Positions 22,653-30,956 of a DNA stretch of 64,000 nt are shown here, piece by piece. This DNA is from an uncultured Collinsella sp. (GTDB taxonomy: Bacteria; Actinomycetota; Coriobacteriia; Coriobacteriales; Coriobacteriaceae). Within the stretch, counting starts at the first letter, position 1; each line of letters starts with the position of its first letter. The notes beneath the pieces are model-generated. The model did no database searches and had not been told where the DNA came from. It saw only the letters and a list, made by a program, of their open reading frames with translations. Both the position numbers and the translations under genes were made by a program. The stretch is taken from assembly GCA_900544135.1 (NCBI GenBank), contig UQTU01000003.1, positions 124,001 through 188,000 of the forward strand, given 5' to 3'.

Positions 22653-23564
22653 ATGTCTGAGAACGAGGAGATCATGAACGAGACCGAGAACGAGACCATG
22701 GCTGCCGAGGTCGAGGCAGTCGAGACCGTGGAGACCGAAGCTGCCGAGGTTGAGGCTGCTGACGAGGTTTCCGCCGAGGAGGAGGCCGAGGTTGTCGAGG
22801 CCGCCGTTGATTACGATGACGAAGAGCTGATGGACAAGATGCAGAAGGCCGCCCGCCTGCTGCGTAGCCGTCGCTTTGCTATTTCCAAGGAGGAGGAGGC
22901 CAAGGCCGAGCGCATGGCGAACATCGAGCGCGCCATCAAGCTTCTTGACCTCAAGCCCAAGATGGAGCAGAAGGAAATGTCCGACCTGCTGGGTATGCGC
23001 CTTCGTGAGCTCGATGGCCTGATGGCCGAGGCCGAGGCTGCCGATCTGGTCGGCCGCATCGACGACGCCGAGGGCGATATGCGCAAGATCGTCGTCTTCG
23101 CTGCCGAGGATGCCGCTGAGGGCCTGGTCGAGCTTGCCAACAAGAAGGAGAAGCTCCTGCCCGAGCTTTCTTACGAGGAGGCTACCGAGCTGATGGCCGC
23201 TCTCGATAAGGTTATCGCTCCGCTCGTCGCCATGGGCCTGGACGAGGACCGCGGTCCTCGCGGCGGCCGTGACGACCGCGGTGGCCGTGGCGGCGACCGT
23301 GGCGGTCGCGGCGGCTTTGGCGATCGCGGTGGCCGTGGCGGCGACCGTGGCGGTCGCGGTGGCGATCGCGGTGGCCGCGGCGGCTTTGGTGACCGTGGCG
23401 GCGACCGTGGCGGTCGCGGCGGCTTTGGCGGCAACCGTGGTGGCTATGGCGACCGCGGCGGCAACCGTGGCGGCTTTGGCGGCAACCGTGGTAACGACCG
23501 CGGTGGCCGTGGCGGCGATCGCGGTGGCCGCAACGGTGGCGGCTTCCGCGGCAACCGTTTTTAG
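22653..23564 (+). CDS. Acidic-N-terminus winged-helix protein with C-terminal RGG/RG-rich tail
   Basis: A 303-residue modular protein. Residues 1-60 are highly acidic (Glu/Val/Ala repeats). Residues 60-175 contain a predicted winged helix: KMEQKEMSDLLGMRLRELDG as helix-turn-helix, then LVGR...DMRKIVVF as the wing, MarR-like. From about residue 200 the chain is almost entirely Arg/Gly/Asp/Phe, with more than a dozen RGG or DRGG units. RGG tails bind RNA and promote condensation in eukaryotic proteins and some bacterial RNA helicases; here the partner is unknown. AAGGAG precedes the ATG. GC-rich repeats encode the tail, so length may vary between strains. Confidence 0.75.
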   Translation: MSENEEIMNETENETMAAEVEAVETVETEAAEVEAADEVSAEEEAEVVEAAVDYDDEELMDKMQKAARLLRSRRFAISKEEEAKAERMANIERAIKLLDLKPKMEQKEMSDLLGMRLRELDGLMAEAEAADLVGRIDDAEGDMRKIVVFAAEDAAEGLVELANKKEKLLPELSYEEATELMAALDKVIAPLVAMGLDEDRGPRGGRDDRGGRGGDRGGRGGFGDRGGRGGDRGGRGGDRGGRGGFGDRGGDRGGRGGFGGNRGGYGDRGGNRGGFGGNRGNDRGGRGGDRGGRNGGGFRGNRF

Positions 23565-23591
23565 TTACGGCGTTTTACCAAACGCCGTAAC
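23564..23591. other. Perfect hairpin at the end of the RGG gene
   Basis: GTTACGGCGTTT and AAACGCCGTAAC form a perfect 12-bp stem with a 4-base loop, starting at the stop codon. There is no T-run, so it may protect the 3' end rather than terminate. Confidence 0.55.
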
Positions 23592-23639
23592 GGGCCGACG
23601 CTGCGCGGGCCGCATTTGGACAATCTGACGTTCAACTTC

Positions 23640-23674
23640 AAGGGCGCGACCAGAAGGTCAGCGCCCTTTCGTTT
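23640..23674 (+). terminator. Intrinsic terminator downstream of the RGG gene
   Basis: AAGGGCGC-GACC/GGTC-GCGCCCTT stem with an AGAA loop, followed by TTCGTTT. Confidence 0.75.
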
Positions 23675-23813
23675 CACGCCACCTTGTCACAAATGCGACT
23701 CGCTCGCTGACTTATGCTCAACCTATGGCGTCATCTCGCCCCAAAAGGGCCTCCCTCGCTCTGGCGGGTTTTCGCTGTCGGTACCAAAATATCGGCGTTG
23801 CCTTGATCCAAAC

Positions 23814-23865
23814 CTACCAAAAGGGGGACAAGTTTATTTTGGTCGGTTTTATCTGGGCAAACGTG
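23814..23865 (+). repeat. Palindromic repeat, copy 2, with conserved flank
   Basis: ACCAAAA/TTTTGGT arms enclose a GGGGGACAAG centre. The following TTTTATCTGGGCAAACGT is identical to the flank of copy 3 (minus strand near 46213), making the shared unit about 50 bases. The 300-base gap 23675-23977 holds this repeat and the next hairpin but no gene. Confidence 0.7.
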
Positions 23866-23878
23866 GCCGTCTATCGCA

Positions 23879-23940
23879 ATGTAGTCGTTGGGAACGTTCT
23901 TGTTTGACTAGTCGTTTAAGAACATCCCCAACGACTACAT
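23879..23940. repeat. Long inverted repeat before pdxT 3' end
   Basis: Arms 23879-23901 and 23918-23940 pair over 23 positions with two mismatches (ATGTAGTCGTTGGG is the perfect outer part); the loop is 16 bases. There is no U-run on either strand, so it is not a standard terminator. Lies 38 bases beyond the pdxT stop. Confidence 0.7.
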
Positions 23941-23977
23941 AGCATGAGAGTGGAAATCTACGCTCGTTCGTTTTTGC

Positions 23978-24565
23978 CTACATTTGGAGGAAGAGCTCGT
24001 GGAGGCGGGCGTCGTCGTCGAGCTCGGGGTGGAAGGTGACGCCGAGCTGGTTGTCTTGACGGGCGGCGACGATGCGGCCATCGACTTCGGACAGGGCCTT
24101 GGCATTGCCGTGCACCTTGACGATGCGGGGTGCACGGATAAACGTCAGCGGCACTTCACCGTCGATACCGTCTACCCGCCCCTTGGTGCGAAAGCTGCCG
24201 AGCTGTCTGCCATAGGCATTACGCTCAACGAGCACATCCATGGTTGCCAGGCGCGGCGTCCCCTTATCGTCGTGGGCGGCAAGGTCGCGCGCCAGCAGAA
24301 TCAAGCCGGCGCAAGTCCCCAATACAGGCATGCCTTCAACAATGCGGATGCGAAGCCCCTCGAGCATACCGAGTTCGGCAAGTAGCTTGCCCTGAACGGT
24401 GGACTCGCCGCCGGGGAGGACCAGGCGGTCATAGTTCTGCTGCAAATCGGCCGCCTGCCTCAGCTCAATACAGTGCGCGCCCAGCTCAGATAGTCTTGCC
24501 TCGTGCTCGGCAAAAGCGCCTTGGACCGCCAGCACGGCGACCGTTTGGTCTGCATAATCGCTCAT
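23978..24565 (-). CDS. pdxT: Pyridoxal 5'-phosphate synthase glutaminase subunit PdxT
   Basis: A 195-residue class I glutamine amidotransferase that supplies ammonia to PdxS for direct PLP synthesis. PGGEST is at residues 51-56. The catalytic triad is Cys85 (GTCAG), His179 and Glu181 (FHPEL). It follows pdxS by 20 bases in the same operon, and the two assemble into the 12+12 PLP synthase complex. Start ATG at 24565 with AAGGAT upstream. Confidence 0.96.
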   Translation of the reverse strand: MSDYADQTVAVLAVQGAFAEHEARLSELGAHCIELRQAADLQQNYDRLVLPGGESTVQGKLLAELGMLEGLRIRIVEGMPVLGTCAGLILLARDLAAHDDKGTPRLATMDVLVERNAYGRQLGSFRTKGRVDGIDGEVPLTFIRAPRIVKVHGNAKALSEVDGRIVAARQDNQLGVTFHPELDDDARLHELFLQM

Positions 24566-24585
24566 GTGCGATCCTTTCTGCTGGA

Positions 24586-25476
24586 CTAGCGCCCGCGCTC
24601 CTCCATGATGATCTCGATCTCGTCGGCGTTGATGCCCACCATGGCCTCGCCCAGGTCCTCCGAAAGCCCGGCGATGAGTTTGGCATCGGTGAAGTTTGCC
24701 ACGGCCTTGACGATGGCGGCGGCGCGCTTAGCGGGGTCGCCGCTCTTAAAGATACCCGAGCCGACAAAGACGCCCTCGGCACCCAGCTGCATCATCAACG
24801 CGGCGTCGGCGGGGGTCGCTACGCCGCCGGCGGCAAAGTTCACGACGGGAAGCTTGCCCGTGGCATGGACCTCGCGGACCAGTTCGACCGGAACCTGCAG
24901 CTGTTTGGCTGCCTCAAAGAGCTCATCATCGCGCAGAGCGACAACGTCACGGATCTGCTTTTGGATCTTGCGCATGTGGCGCACGGCTTGGACGACGTCG
25001 CCCGTGCCCGGCTCGCCCTTGGTGCGAATCATCGTGGCGCCCTCGGCAACACGGCGCAACGCCTCGCCCAGATCGCGGGCGCCGCAGACAAACGGCACGT
25101 CAAACTGGGTCTTGTCGATGTGATAAACGTCATCGGCGGGGGAGAGAACCTCGGACTCGTCGATGTAATCGATCTCGATGGCCTGCAGGATCTGCGCCTC
25201 GACAATGTGACCGATGCGGCACTTGGCCATGACGGGGATGGAGACGGCCTCTTGGATGCCCTTGATCATCTTGGGATCGCTCATACGCGAGACGCCGCCT
25301 GCGGCACGGATGTCGGCCGGGATGCGCTCGAGAGCCATGACGGCGCAGGCGCCTGCCTCCTCGGCGATGCGTGCCTGCTCGGGAGTGGTGACGTCCATGA
25401 TGACGCCGCCCTTGAGCATCTGCGCGAGCTCGCGGTTGAGTTTGACGCGATCGGCCTTGCTGGTCTGTTCTACCAT
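24586..25476 (-). CDS. pdxS: Pyridoxal 5'-phosphate synthase lyase subunit PdxS
   Basis: A 296-residue (beta/alpha)8 enzyme making PLP from ribose 5-phosphate, glyceraldehyde 3-phosphate and ammonia from PdxT. The two active-site lysines are visible: Lys85 (VMAKCRIGH) and Lys153 (IRTKGEPGTGD); phosphate loops VNFAAGG and FVGSGIFKS are intact. AAGGGAG five bases before the ATG at 25476 selects this start. Divergent pdxR and the AAGGTCAG direct repeats between them point to PdxR control. Confidence 0.97.
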   Translation of the reverse strand: MVEQTSKADRVKLNRELAQMLKGGVIMDVTTPEQARIAEEAGACAVMALERIPADIRAAGGVSRMSDPKMIKGIQEAVSIPVMAKCRIGHIVEAQILQAIEIDYIDESEVLSPADDVYHIDKTQFDVPFVCGARDLGEALRRVAEGATMIRTKGEPGTGDVVQAVRHMRKIQKQIRDVVALRDDELFEAAKQLQVPVELVREVHATGKLPVVNFAAGGVATPADAALMMQLGAEGVFVGSGIFKSGDPAKRAAAIVKAVANFTDAKLIAGLSEDLGEAMVGINADEIEIIMEERGR

Positions 25477-25568
25477 GGTTGCTCCCTTGGTTGGCATGTG
25501 CATTGCTTGACGGAACATCCTATCGGGGAGCTGGGTATGGCGAAATACTCAGTTTTCGAGATAATTAC

Positions 25569-25610
25569 AAGGTCAGACTAATACCAGATTGAACAGCGCG
25601 ATAAGGTCAG
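25569..25610. promoter_or_regulatory. Candidate PdxR operator (direct repeats)
   Basis: AAGGTCAG occurs at 25569-25576 and 25603-25610, same orientation, 34 bases apart (about three helical turns). MocR/PdxR regulators are known to bind direct repeats in pdxS-pdxR gaps. A minus-strand TTCAAT-N18-TGTAAT promoter for pdxS lies between and over the repeats. Confidence 0.6.
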
Positions 25611-25621
25611 GTGGCAAACAC

Positions 25622-27037
25622 ATGCTTGACTACAATTTGGAAAAACGCGGCGAAGCATCGCTCTATGAGTATGTTTACCAGCAAATTCGAGATGATATCG
25701 TAGCTGGACGCATTGCGGCGGGGGAACATCTTCCGTCTAAGCGCGCCTTTGCCAGTCATCTGGGAATCAGTGTCATTACCATCGAGAATGCATATAACCA
25801 GTTACTTGCCGAGGGCTATATTTGCTCAATGCCGCGTCGGGGCTACTACGCTTGCGAGCTTCCGGATGCACCGGTTTTGCCTTCGGCTGCGGAGGGCATC
25901 GACCGAGATGCCGTCTCCGCGGGCCCCGGCGCACATGATATCAACGGACAGGTCGAGCGATTTGATGCGCTTTCTCCTTCCGCTTTGGAGGCGGCGCGGC
26001 TTTGGCAAAGCGCGCTGCGGGCGACGCTGGCATCCGAAGACGAACGCGAAATCTTTTCGACTGCGCCGGCACAGGGCACCGCTCGGCTACGACGCGCAAT
26101 TGCTCACCGCCTGCGCGGGACAAGGGGTATGAATGTCGACCCCGACAACATCGTTATCGGTGCGGGCGCCCAGCTGCTCGATACCATGTTGGTTCAGTTG
26201 CTTGGAGCCGACAAGGTGTATGCCGTTGAGGATCCGGGCTATTTGCGCCTGACGCGCATCTATCAGGCCATGGGCTGCAAAGTTCGACATATCCCGTTGG
26301 ATGATGAGGGCGTGGTCTTGAGCACTCTGCAGAAAAGCGGGACCGATGTCCTTCATCTGATGCCGTCCCATCAGTATCCGACCGGCCTTGTGACGAGCAT
26401 TGCGCGTCGCTACGCGCTGCTCAGCTGGGCCGCCGAGCGACCGGGTCGGTATCTCATCGAAGATGACTTTGATTGTGAGTTTCGCCTTGCCGGCAAACCG
26501 ATTCCCGCGCTCGCGTCGATCGATGCCGCCCAGTCGGTTATCTACACCAACACGTTTTCGAAGAGCCTGTCATCGGCGTTGCGTCTAGCGTACATGGTGC
26601 TGCCCGACGAGCTAATGGAGCGGTTTAGGCGCAACCTTGGTTTTTACGCCTCGTCGGTGAGTTCTGTTGACCAGGTCGCTTTGGCTCGTTTGCTGGAATC
26701 GGGTGATTACGAGCGACATGTGAACCGCGTGCGCGTTCGTGCTCGCGAGGCGCGTGATGGCCTGGCGGCGCTTGTGCGGAAAGCGTTTCCGGCAGGGGAG
26801 GTTTCGATCGAGCATGCGGACGCGGGCCTTTACTGCACCGTTGCCCTGTCCGAGGACGGAGCGGGGAAGAGTTTCGCGAAGGCTCTTGCTGACGCTCGTA
26901 TTTCCTATGTCAACATCGCCGATTGCCTGTGGACGGGTGATCGGGCATCGACTAAGAACGCTCCATCTCGCGTCCTCATACAATACGACGACCTGAGCCC
27001 TCAGTCGCTCATCGCTCTTCAAGAGCAGCTGCAATAA
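25622..27037 (+). CDS. pdxR: MocR-family regulator PdxR
   Basis: A 471-residue GntR-type winged helix (residues 10-78: SLYEYVYQQIRDDIVAGRIA, LPSKRAFASHLGISVITIEN) fused to a fold-type I aminotransferase-like domain (about 115-471). The PLP lysine is in TNTFSKSLSSALRLAYM and the Asp in IEDDFDCEFR. PdxR senses PLP and activates pdxST when PLP is low. Its divergent position next to pdxS supports this role. The ATG at 25622 has only a weak RBS (GGTGG); a start 11 codons upstream is possible. Confidence 0.88.
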   Translation: MLDYNLEKRGEASLYEYVYQQIRDDIVAGRIAAGEHLPSKRAFASHLGISVITIENAYNQLLAEGYICSMPRRGYYACELPDAPVLPSAAEGIDRDAVSAGPGAHDINGQVERFDALSPSALEAARLWQSALRATLASEDEREIFSTAPAQGTARLRRAIAHRLRGTRGMNVDPDNIVIGAGAQLLDTMLVQLLGADKVYAVEDPGYLRLTRIYQAMGCKVRHIPLDDEGVVLSTLQKSGTDVLHLMPSHQYPTGLVTSIARRYALLSWAAERPGRYLIEDDFDCEFRLAGKPIPALASIDAAQSVIYTNTFSKSLSSALRLAYMVLPDELMERFRRNLGFYASSVSSVDQVALARLLESGDYERHVNRVRVRAREARDGLAALVRKAFPAGEVSIEHADAGLYCTVALSEDGAGKSFAKALADARISYVNIADCLWTGDRASTKNAPSRVLIQYDDLSPQSLIALQEQLQ

Positions 27038-27044
27038 GCCCACG

Positions 27045-27074
27045 AAAAAGGCCCGAACCATGCGGTCCGGGCCT
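27045..27074 (-). terminator. Intrinsic terminator after rubrerythrin (bidirectional)
   Basis: AGGCCCGGACC/GGTTCGGGCCT stem (one mismatch) followed by TTTTTCG on the minus strand. It also faces the pdxR stop. Confidence 0.85.
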
Positions 27075-27108
27075 CATCGAGCTAGAGGTTATGTCTCAGG
27101 CGGTTGGC

Positions 27109-27669
27109 TTAGCCAAAGTAGCGCTTGAGCAGGCCGGCGAAAGCCTTGCCGTGGCGGGCCTCGTCGCGAGCCATCTCGTGCACGGTGTCATGGATGGCAT
27201 CGAGGCCAGCGGCCTTGGCGCGCTTAGCAAGATCGGTCTTGCCGGCGGTGGCGCCGTTCTCGGCCTCAACGCGCATCTCGAGGTTCTTCTTGGTGGAGTC
27301 GGTCACGACCTCGCCCAGGAGCTCAGCGAACTTGGCGGCATGCTCCGCCTCCTCGTGGGCAGCCTTCTCCCAGTACAGGCCGATCTCGGGATAGCCCTCG
27401 CGATGAGCGACACGAGCCATGGCCAGGTACATACCGACCTCAGAGCACTCGCCCTCAAAGTTAGCGCGCAGGTCGGCAACGATGTCCTCGGAGACGCCCT
27501 CCATCTTGGCGACGCCCACGACGTGCTCGGCAGCCCACTCGAGCTGGCCCTCCTCCTGCTTCAGGAAACGAGAACCGGGAACGCCGCACTGGGGGCACTT
27601 AAAATCCTCGGGCAGCTGGTCGCCGTCGAACTCTTCCACATAACCGCAAACGGGGCAAACAAACTTCAT
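27109..27669 (-). CDS. Reverse rubrerythrin (NADH-dependent peroxidase, N-terminal rubredoxin)
   Basis: A 186-residue protein. An N-terminal rubredoxin-like domain with Cys5, Cys8, Cys25 and Cys28 (CPVCG, CPQCG) precedes a ferritin-like diiron domain (about 45-186) with EGECSEVGMY, EEAEHAAKF and DEARHGKAF ligand motifs. This domain order is the reverse of classical rubrerythrin and matches clostridial revRbr, which reduces hydrogen peroxide. It protects an anaerobe from oxygen. The ATG at 27669 has AAGGAT upstream; a longer reading has no RBS. A good promoter lies about 85 bases upstream. Confidence 0.9.
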   Translation of the reverse strand: MKFVCPVCGYVEEFDGDQLPEDFKCPQCGVPGSRFLKQEEGQLEWAAEHVVGVAKMEGVSEDIVADLRANFEGECSEVGMYLAMARVAHREGYPEIGLYWEKAAHEEAEHAAKFAELLGEVVTDSTKKNLEMRVEAENGATAGKTDLAKRAKAAGLDAIHDTVHEMARDEARHGKAFAGLLKRYFG

Positions 27670-27753
27670 GATTCGATCCTTTCGATCGATGGCGATTGCG
27701 CGCTCGTCCGGTCCCGTAAGGGCCCTCTCCGGACGTGCGTCTTGACGAGTTCT

Positions 27754-27781
27754 ATTATCCATAAATGCGACCAAATGTGAA
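27754..27781 (-). promoter_or_regulatory. Sigma-70-type promoter for rubrerythrin
   Basis: Minus strand TTCACA, 16-base spacer, GATAAT. The leader downstream contains a CGTCCGG/CCGGACG hairpin. No clear PerR box was seen. Confidence 0.5.
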
Positions 27782-27925
27782 GCCTATTAGGAATGATTTT
27801 TAATAAAACAATTTTGAGATATGAAGATGTTGATTGATTAACGATTGGCGGGCCGTCTGCGATCTCCGCTGAGTACAATCGGTCGAGCAAATGTTGACCT
27901 ATCAACAAATAAGGGAGTTTCCTTT

Positions 27926-29146
27926 ATGCATCTAGCCAGTCGTGCCTGGTGCCGAACATATCAGACGGTTTTTCGCATTGCATTGCCGATCCTGCCCTAT
28001 ACCGAGCCGCGCATTTTGGAGCATGCCGAGGATGTGCCCGCGGTGCTTCAAAAGCGCTCGATCCAGAAGGTCCTTATCGTGACAGACCCTGGTATTGCAC
28101 GTTTGGGGCTCACGGCATCACTCGAGCGTGCGCTTTCGGCTCAGGGGATTGGCGTTACGGTCTATGCCGAAACGCGTATGAACCCCACGGTCTCAAACGT
28201 GGAGGAAGCGGCGTCCCTGTATCGAGAGAGCGCCTGCCAGGCCATTATCGGCTTTGGCGGTGGCTCGGCCATGGACTGTGCCAAGGGCGTGGGAGCACGC
28301 ATCGCGCAGCCAAACAAGCCCATCAACAAGATGCGCGGGCTGCTGCGGATTCATCGTCGCCTGCCGCTGCTCATCGCCGTTCCCACCACGGCAGGCACGG
28401 GAAGCGAGGTTACGCTTGCGGCGGTAATTACCGATGATGAGACGCACTACAAGTACCCCATTAACGACTTTGTGCTTATCCCGCGCCTTGCGGTGCACGA
28501 CCCCGAGTTTACGCGCGGCCTGCCCGCCTCCATTACGGGGCAGACGGGCATGGACGCCCTGACGCATGCTGTCGAGGCCTTTATCGGGCGAAGCACCACG
28601 CCCTATACGCGCAAGATGGCGCGACAGGCGGTTCAGCTCATCCACGACAATTTGCTCGAGGCCTATGAGCATGGCGACAACATGCGTGCACGTCGCAATA
28701 TGCTTTCGGCGGCGTATAAGGCGGGTGTTGCGTTTACCCGCTCCTATGTCGGATATGTGCATGCCATCGCGCACAGTCTGGGCGGCCGATACGGAATTCC
28801 GCACGGTTTGGCCAACGCGATCATCCTGCCGCACATGCTTCGCGCTTATGGTGACATCGCCGCCCCCAAGCTTGCCGACCTCGCTCGCATGGCGGGCATT
28901 GCGCCGGCTACCGCACAGGATAGTCTTGCGGCCGAGGCCTTTATCGATTGGGTCGACCGCATGAACGGGGCCCTGGGAATCCCCAAATATGTCTCAGGTA
29001 TTCGCCGCTCCGACATTCCTGAGATGGCGGCGCATGCCGATGCCGAGGCCAATCCCCTGTACCCCGTTCCGCTTTTGATGGACCGCTTGGAGCTCGAGCA
29101 TATGTACGAAGTCGTTGCAGGTGGTATGTTTGAGGGCGAGAACTAG
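27926..29146 (+). CDS. Iron-containing (group III) alcohol dehydrogenase
   Basis: A 406-residue cytoplasmic oxidoreductase. NAD(P) binding is by GFGGGSAMDCAKG near residue 110 and TAGTGSEVTLAAVI near 155. Metal ligands appear as Asp (AVHDPEF), His (MDALTHAVEAF), His (HAIAHSLGG) and His (GIPHGLANA). AAGGGAG precedes the ATG at 27926. An aldehyde dehydrogenase starts eight bases after the stop, so the pair probably interconverts an alcohol, its aldehyde and an acid; butanol-dehydrogenase-like or lactaldehyde-type activity are options. The exact substrate is not inferable. Confidence 0.9.
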   Translation: MHLASRAWCRTYQTVFRIALPILPYTEPRILEHAEDVPAVLQKRSIQKVLIVTDPGIARLGLTASLERALSAQGIGVTVYAETRMNPTVSNVEEAASLYRESACQAIIGFGGGSAMDCAKGVGARIAQPNKPINKMRGLLRIHRRLPLLIAVPTTAGTGSEVTLAAVITDDETHYKYPINDFVLIPRLAVHDPEFTRGLPASITGQTGMDALTHAVEAFIGRSTTPYTRKMARQAVQLIHDNLLEAYEHGDNMRARRNMLSAAYKAGVAFTRSYVGYVHAIAHSLGGRYGIPHGLANAIILPHMLRAYGDIAAPKLADLARMAGIAPATAQDSLAAEAFIDWVDRMNGALGIPKYVSGIRRSDIPEMAAHADAEANPLYPVPLLMDRLELEHMYEVVAGGMFEGEN

Positions 29147-29154
29147 GAGGGTCC

Positions 29155-30534
29155 ATGAACACCGGGGAAATTGCGCGCATCGTCGGCGATCAGCGCACCT
29201 ACTTTAAGACGCACGCTACGTTTGATGTCGATGCTCGACGTCGCGCGCTCGTGAGTTTACGCGATGCGGTCCGGGCGCACGAGGCCGATATTGCCCATGC
29301 GCTCAAGACCGATTTGGGAAAGTCGCATGACGAGGCATATATGTGCGAGATCGGCACGTCGCTTTCCGAGATTCGTCATCAGATTGCTCACGTGGTTCGA
29401 TGGAGTCGTCCGCGCCTGCGTCCGTGCGATCTTGCCAACGCCGTGAGTGTGTGCAAAACGCAAGCCGTGCCCTATGGCGTCACGCTCATCATGGCGCCCT
29501 GGAACTACCCGTTTTTGCTGACGCTCGAGCCGCTCGCTGGCGCCCTTGCCGCAGGCAATACCGTCGTCATCAAGCCGAGTGCATATGCTCCGGCATCGAG
29601 CGCGGTGCTCAAGCAAATCTGTGAAGAGGCATTTGATCCGCGTCTGGTGACGGTTGTCGAGGGCGGGCGCGCCGAGAACGAAGCGTTGCTCGATGAGTGC
29701 TGGGACAAGATTTTCTTTACCGGTAGCGTTCCGGTCGGCAAACTCGTCATGGAGCGCGCAAGTAAAAACCTTGCGCCCGTGACGCTTGAGCTGGGCGGAA
29801 AGAGTCCCTGCATCGTGGATGCGACGGCAAACTTGAAGGTTGCGGCACGGCGTATCGCCTTTGGTAAATGGCTCAACGTGGGGCAGACCTGCGTGGCGCC
29901 CGACTACCTGCTGGTCGATACGAGCGTGCACGACGAGCTGCTGGGCCTCATCAAGGAAGAGGTCCGTCGCATGTTTGGCGAGCACCCGCTCGATAACGAG
30001 GATTACGGGCATATCGTCAACGCCAAACATTTTGCGCGCGTGCGTGGGCTGATCGATCCCGATAAGGTCGTGCTTGGAGGTGTCACGCGCGAGGCTTCGC
30101 TCAAGATCGAGCCGACGATTTTGGATGGCGTGGCCCCCGATGACGCCGTGATGCAGGAGGAGATCTTCGGCCCCATCTTGCCGGTACTGACGTTTGAGAA
30201 CTTAGACGAGGCCGAAACGTTTATTACGGATCGTCCGACGCCGCTGGCCCTGTATATCTTTAGCCAGGACCGCGAGGTCCAGCAGCGCTTTGTGCGCTAC
30301 GTGCCCTTTGGCGGCGGCTGTGTTAACGACACCATCATGCATCTGGCTACGAGCCATATGGGCTTTGGCGGCATGGGCGCGAGCGGCATGGGGCAGTACC
30401 ATGGCCGCGAGAGCTTCGATGCGTTTAGCCACAAGAAGAGCATCGTGAACAAGGCAACCTGGCTGGACGTGCCGTTTCGGTATGCGCCCTACGCAAGCTG
30501 GAAGCACAAATTCGTGCGCATGTTTGTGCATTAG
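29155..30534 (+). CDS. Aldehyde dehydrogenase (ALDH3-like, NAD(P)+)
   Basis: A 459-residue member of the short ALDH3/coniferyl-type branch. MAPWNYPFLLTLEPL is at residue 113. The general base is Glu212 (TLELGGKSP), the nucleophile Cys246 (VGQTCVAPDY), and the late motif EEIFGPILPVL is present. The C-terminus HKFVRMFVH is slightly hydrophobic. It is co-transcribed with the alcohol dehydrogenase (AGGAGG between them). It oxidises an aldehyde to an acid, or may help detoxify aldehydes; substrate unknown. Confidence 0.9.
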   Translation: MNTGEIARIVGDQRTYFKTHATFDVDARRRALVSLRDAVRAHEADIAHALKTDLGKSHDEAYMCEIGTSLSEIRHQIAHVVRWSRPRLRPCDLANAVSVCKTQAVPYGVTLIMAPWNYPFLLTLEPLAGALAAGNTVVIKPSAYAPASSAVLKQICEEAFDPRLVTVVEGGRAENEALLDECWDKIFFTGSVPVGKLVMERASKNLAPVTLELGGKSPCIVDATANLKVAARRIAFGKWLNVGQTCVAPDYLLVDTSVHDELLGLIKEEVRRMFGEHPLDNEDYGHIVNAKHFARVRGLIDPDKVVLGGVTREASLKIEPTILDGVAPDDAVMQEEIFGPILPVLTFENLDEAETFITDRPTPLALYIFSQDREVQQRFVRYVPFGGGCVNDTIMHLATSHMGFGGMGASGMGQYHGRESFDAFSHKKSIVNKATWLDVPFRYAPYASWKHKFVRMFVH

Positions 30535-30535
30535 G

Positions 30536-30579
30536 AAATGGCAGGTAATACGAACAAGTGTTCCTATTACCTGCCATTT
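30536..30579 (+). terminator. Hairpin after the adh-aldh operon
   Basis: AAATGGCAGGTAATA and TATTACCTGCCATTT form a perfect 15-bp stem with a 14-base loop, starting one base after the stop codon. The T-run is short (ATTT). Confidence 0.6.
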
Positions 30580-30611
30580 ACGTTAGACTACTGCCATGGG
30601 GTACGGATGGG

Positions 30612-30636
30612 CCAACTCCCTTTAGAAGGGAATTGG
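30612..30636 (+). promoter_or_regulatory. Hairpin sequestering the RBS of the 27-residue ORF
   Basis: CCAACTCCCTT pairs with AAGGGAATTGG (one mismatch, 3-base loop). The right arm is the ribosome binding site, ending one base before the ATG at 30638. Confidence 0.6.
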
Positions 30637-30637
30637 T

Positions 30638-30721
30638 ATGAACGTAAGCGATGTTATTTCGTTACTGGCGTTGTTAATCGCGGCTATCGAACTCGGCCTG
30701 TTTATCGGCCGAATGAAATAG
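30638..30721 (+). CDS. 27-residue hydrophobic peptide, possible type I toxin (holin-like-toxin type)
   Basis: The ORF encodes a single membrane helix: MNVSDVISLLALLIAAIELG followed by LFIGRMK. AAGGGA lies seven bases upstream but is buried in a perfect-looking hairpin, as in type I toxin mRNAs. A compact hairpin follows the stop (GCCG...CGCgtaaGCG...CGGC), then GGCA/ACCCG...CGGGT/GCC at 30779-30803. The layout resembles putative holin-like toxins of Firmicutes. An antisense antitoxin would be expected on the minus strand; I cannot confirm one. Region 30722-30956 shows hairpins but no other gene. Confidence 0.5.
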   Translation: MNVSDVISLLALLIAAIELGLFIGRMK

Positions 30722-30956
30722 CCGCCCCCGCGTAAGCGAAGACGGCCACTTCTCACGATGTAAACGTGCACTGGAGTTGGCAAGACCCGCTGCAACGGGT
30801 GCCATCCGTGCCTCTATCTTATCTGCAAGCGCTCTGTCTCGCAAGCGTTGCGGCAACTGGGTGAAAGGCGCGAGCGGGTGAATTCGTGTCCGCACGGGCC
30901 CGTAAACTTCTCAGTAAGGTTAAGCGCCGGTTTATCCGGCCGTTAGAGGAGCTGCC

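Noticed and set aside
23250..23560. Short GC-rich tandem repeats that could suggest a CRISPR or minisatellite
   Set aside because: The repeats are in frame and encode the RGG tail; there are no unique spacers.
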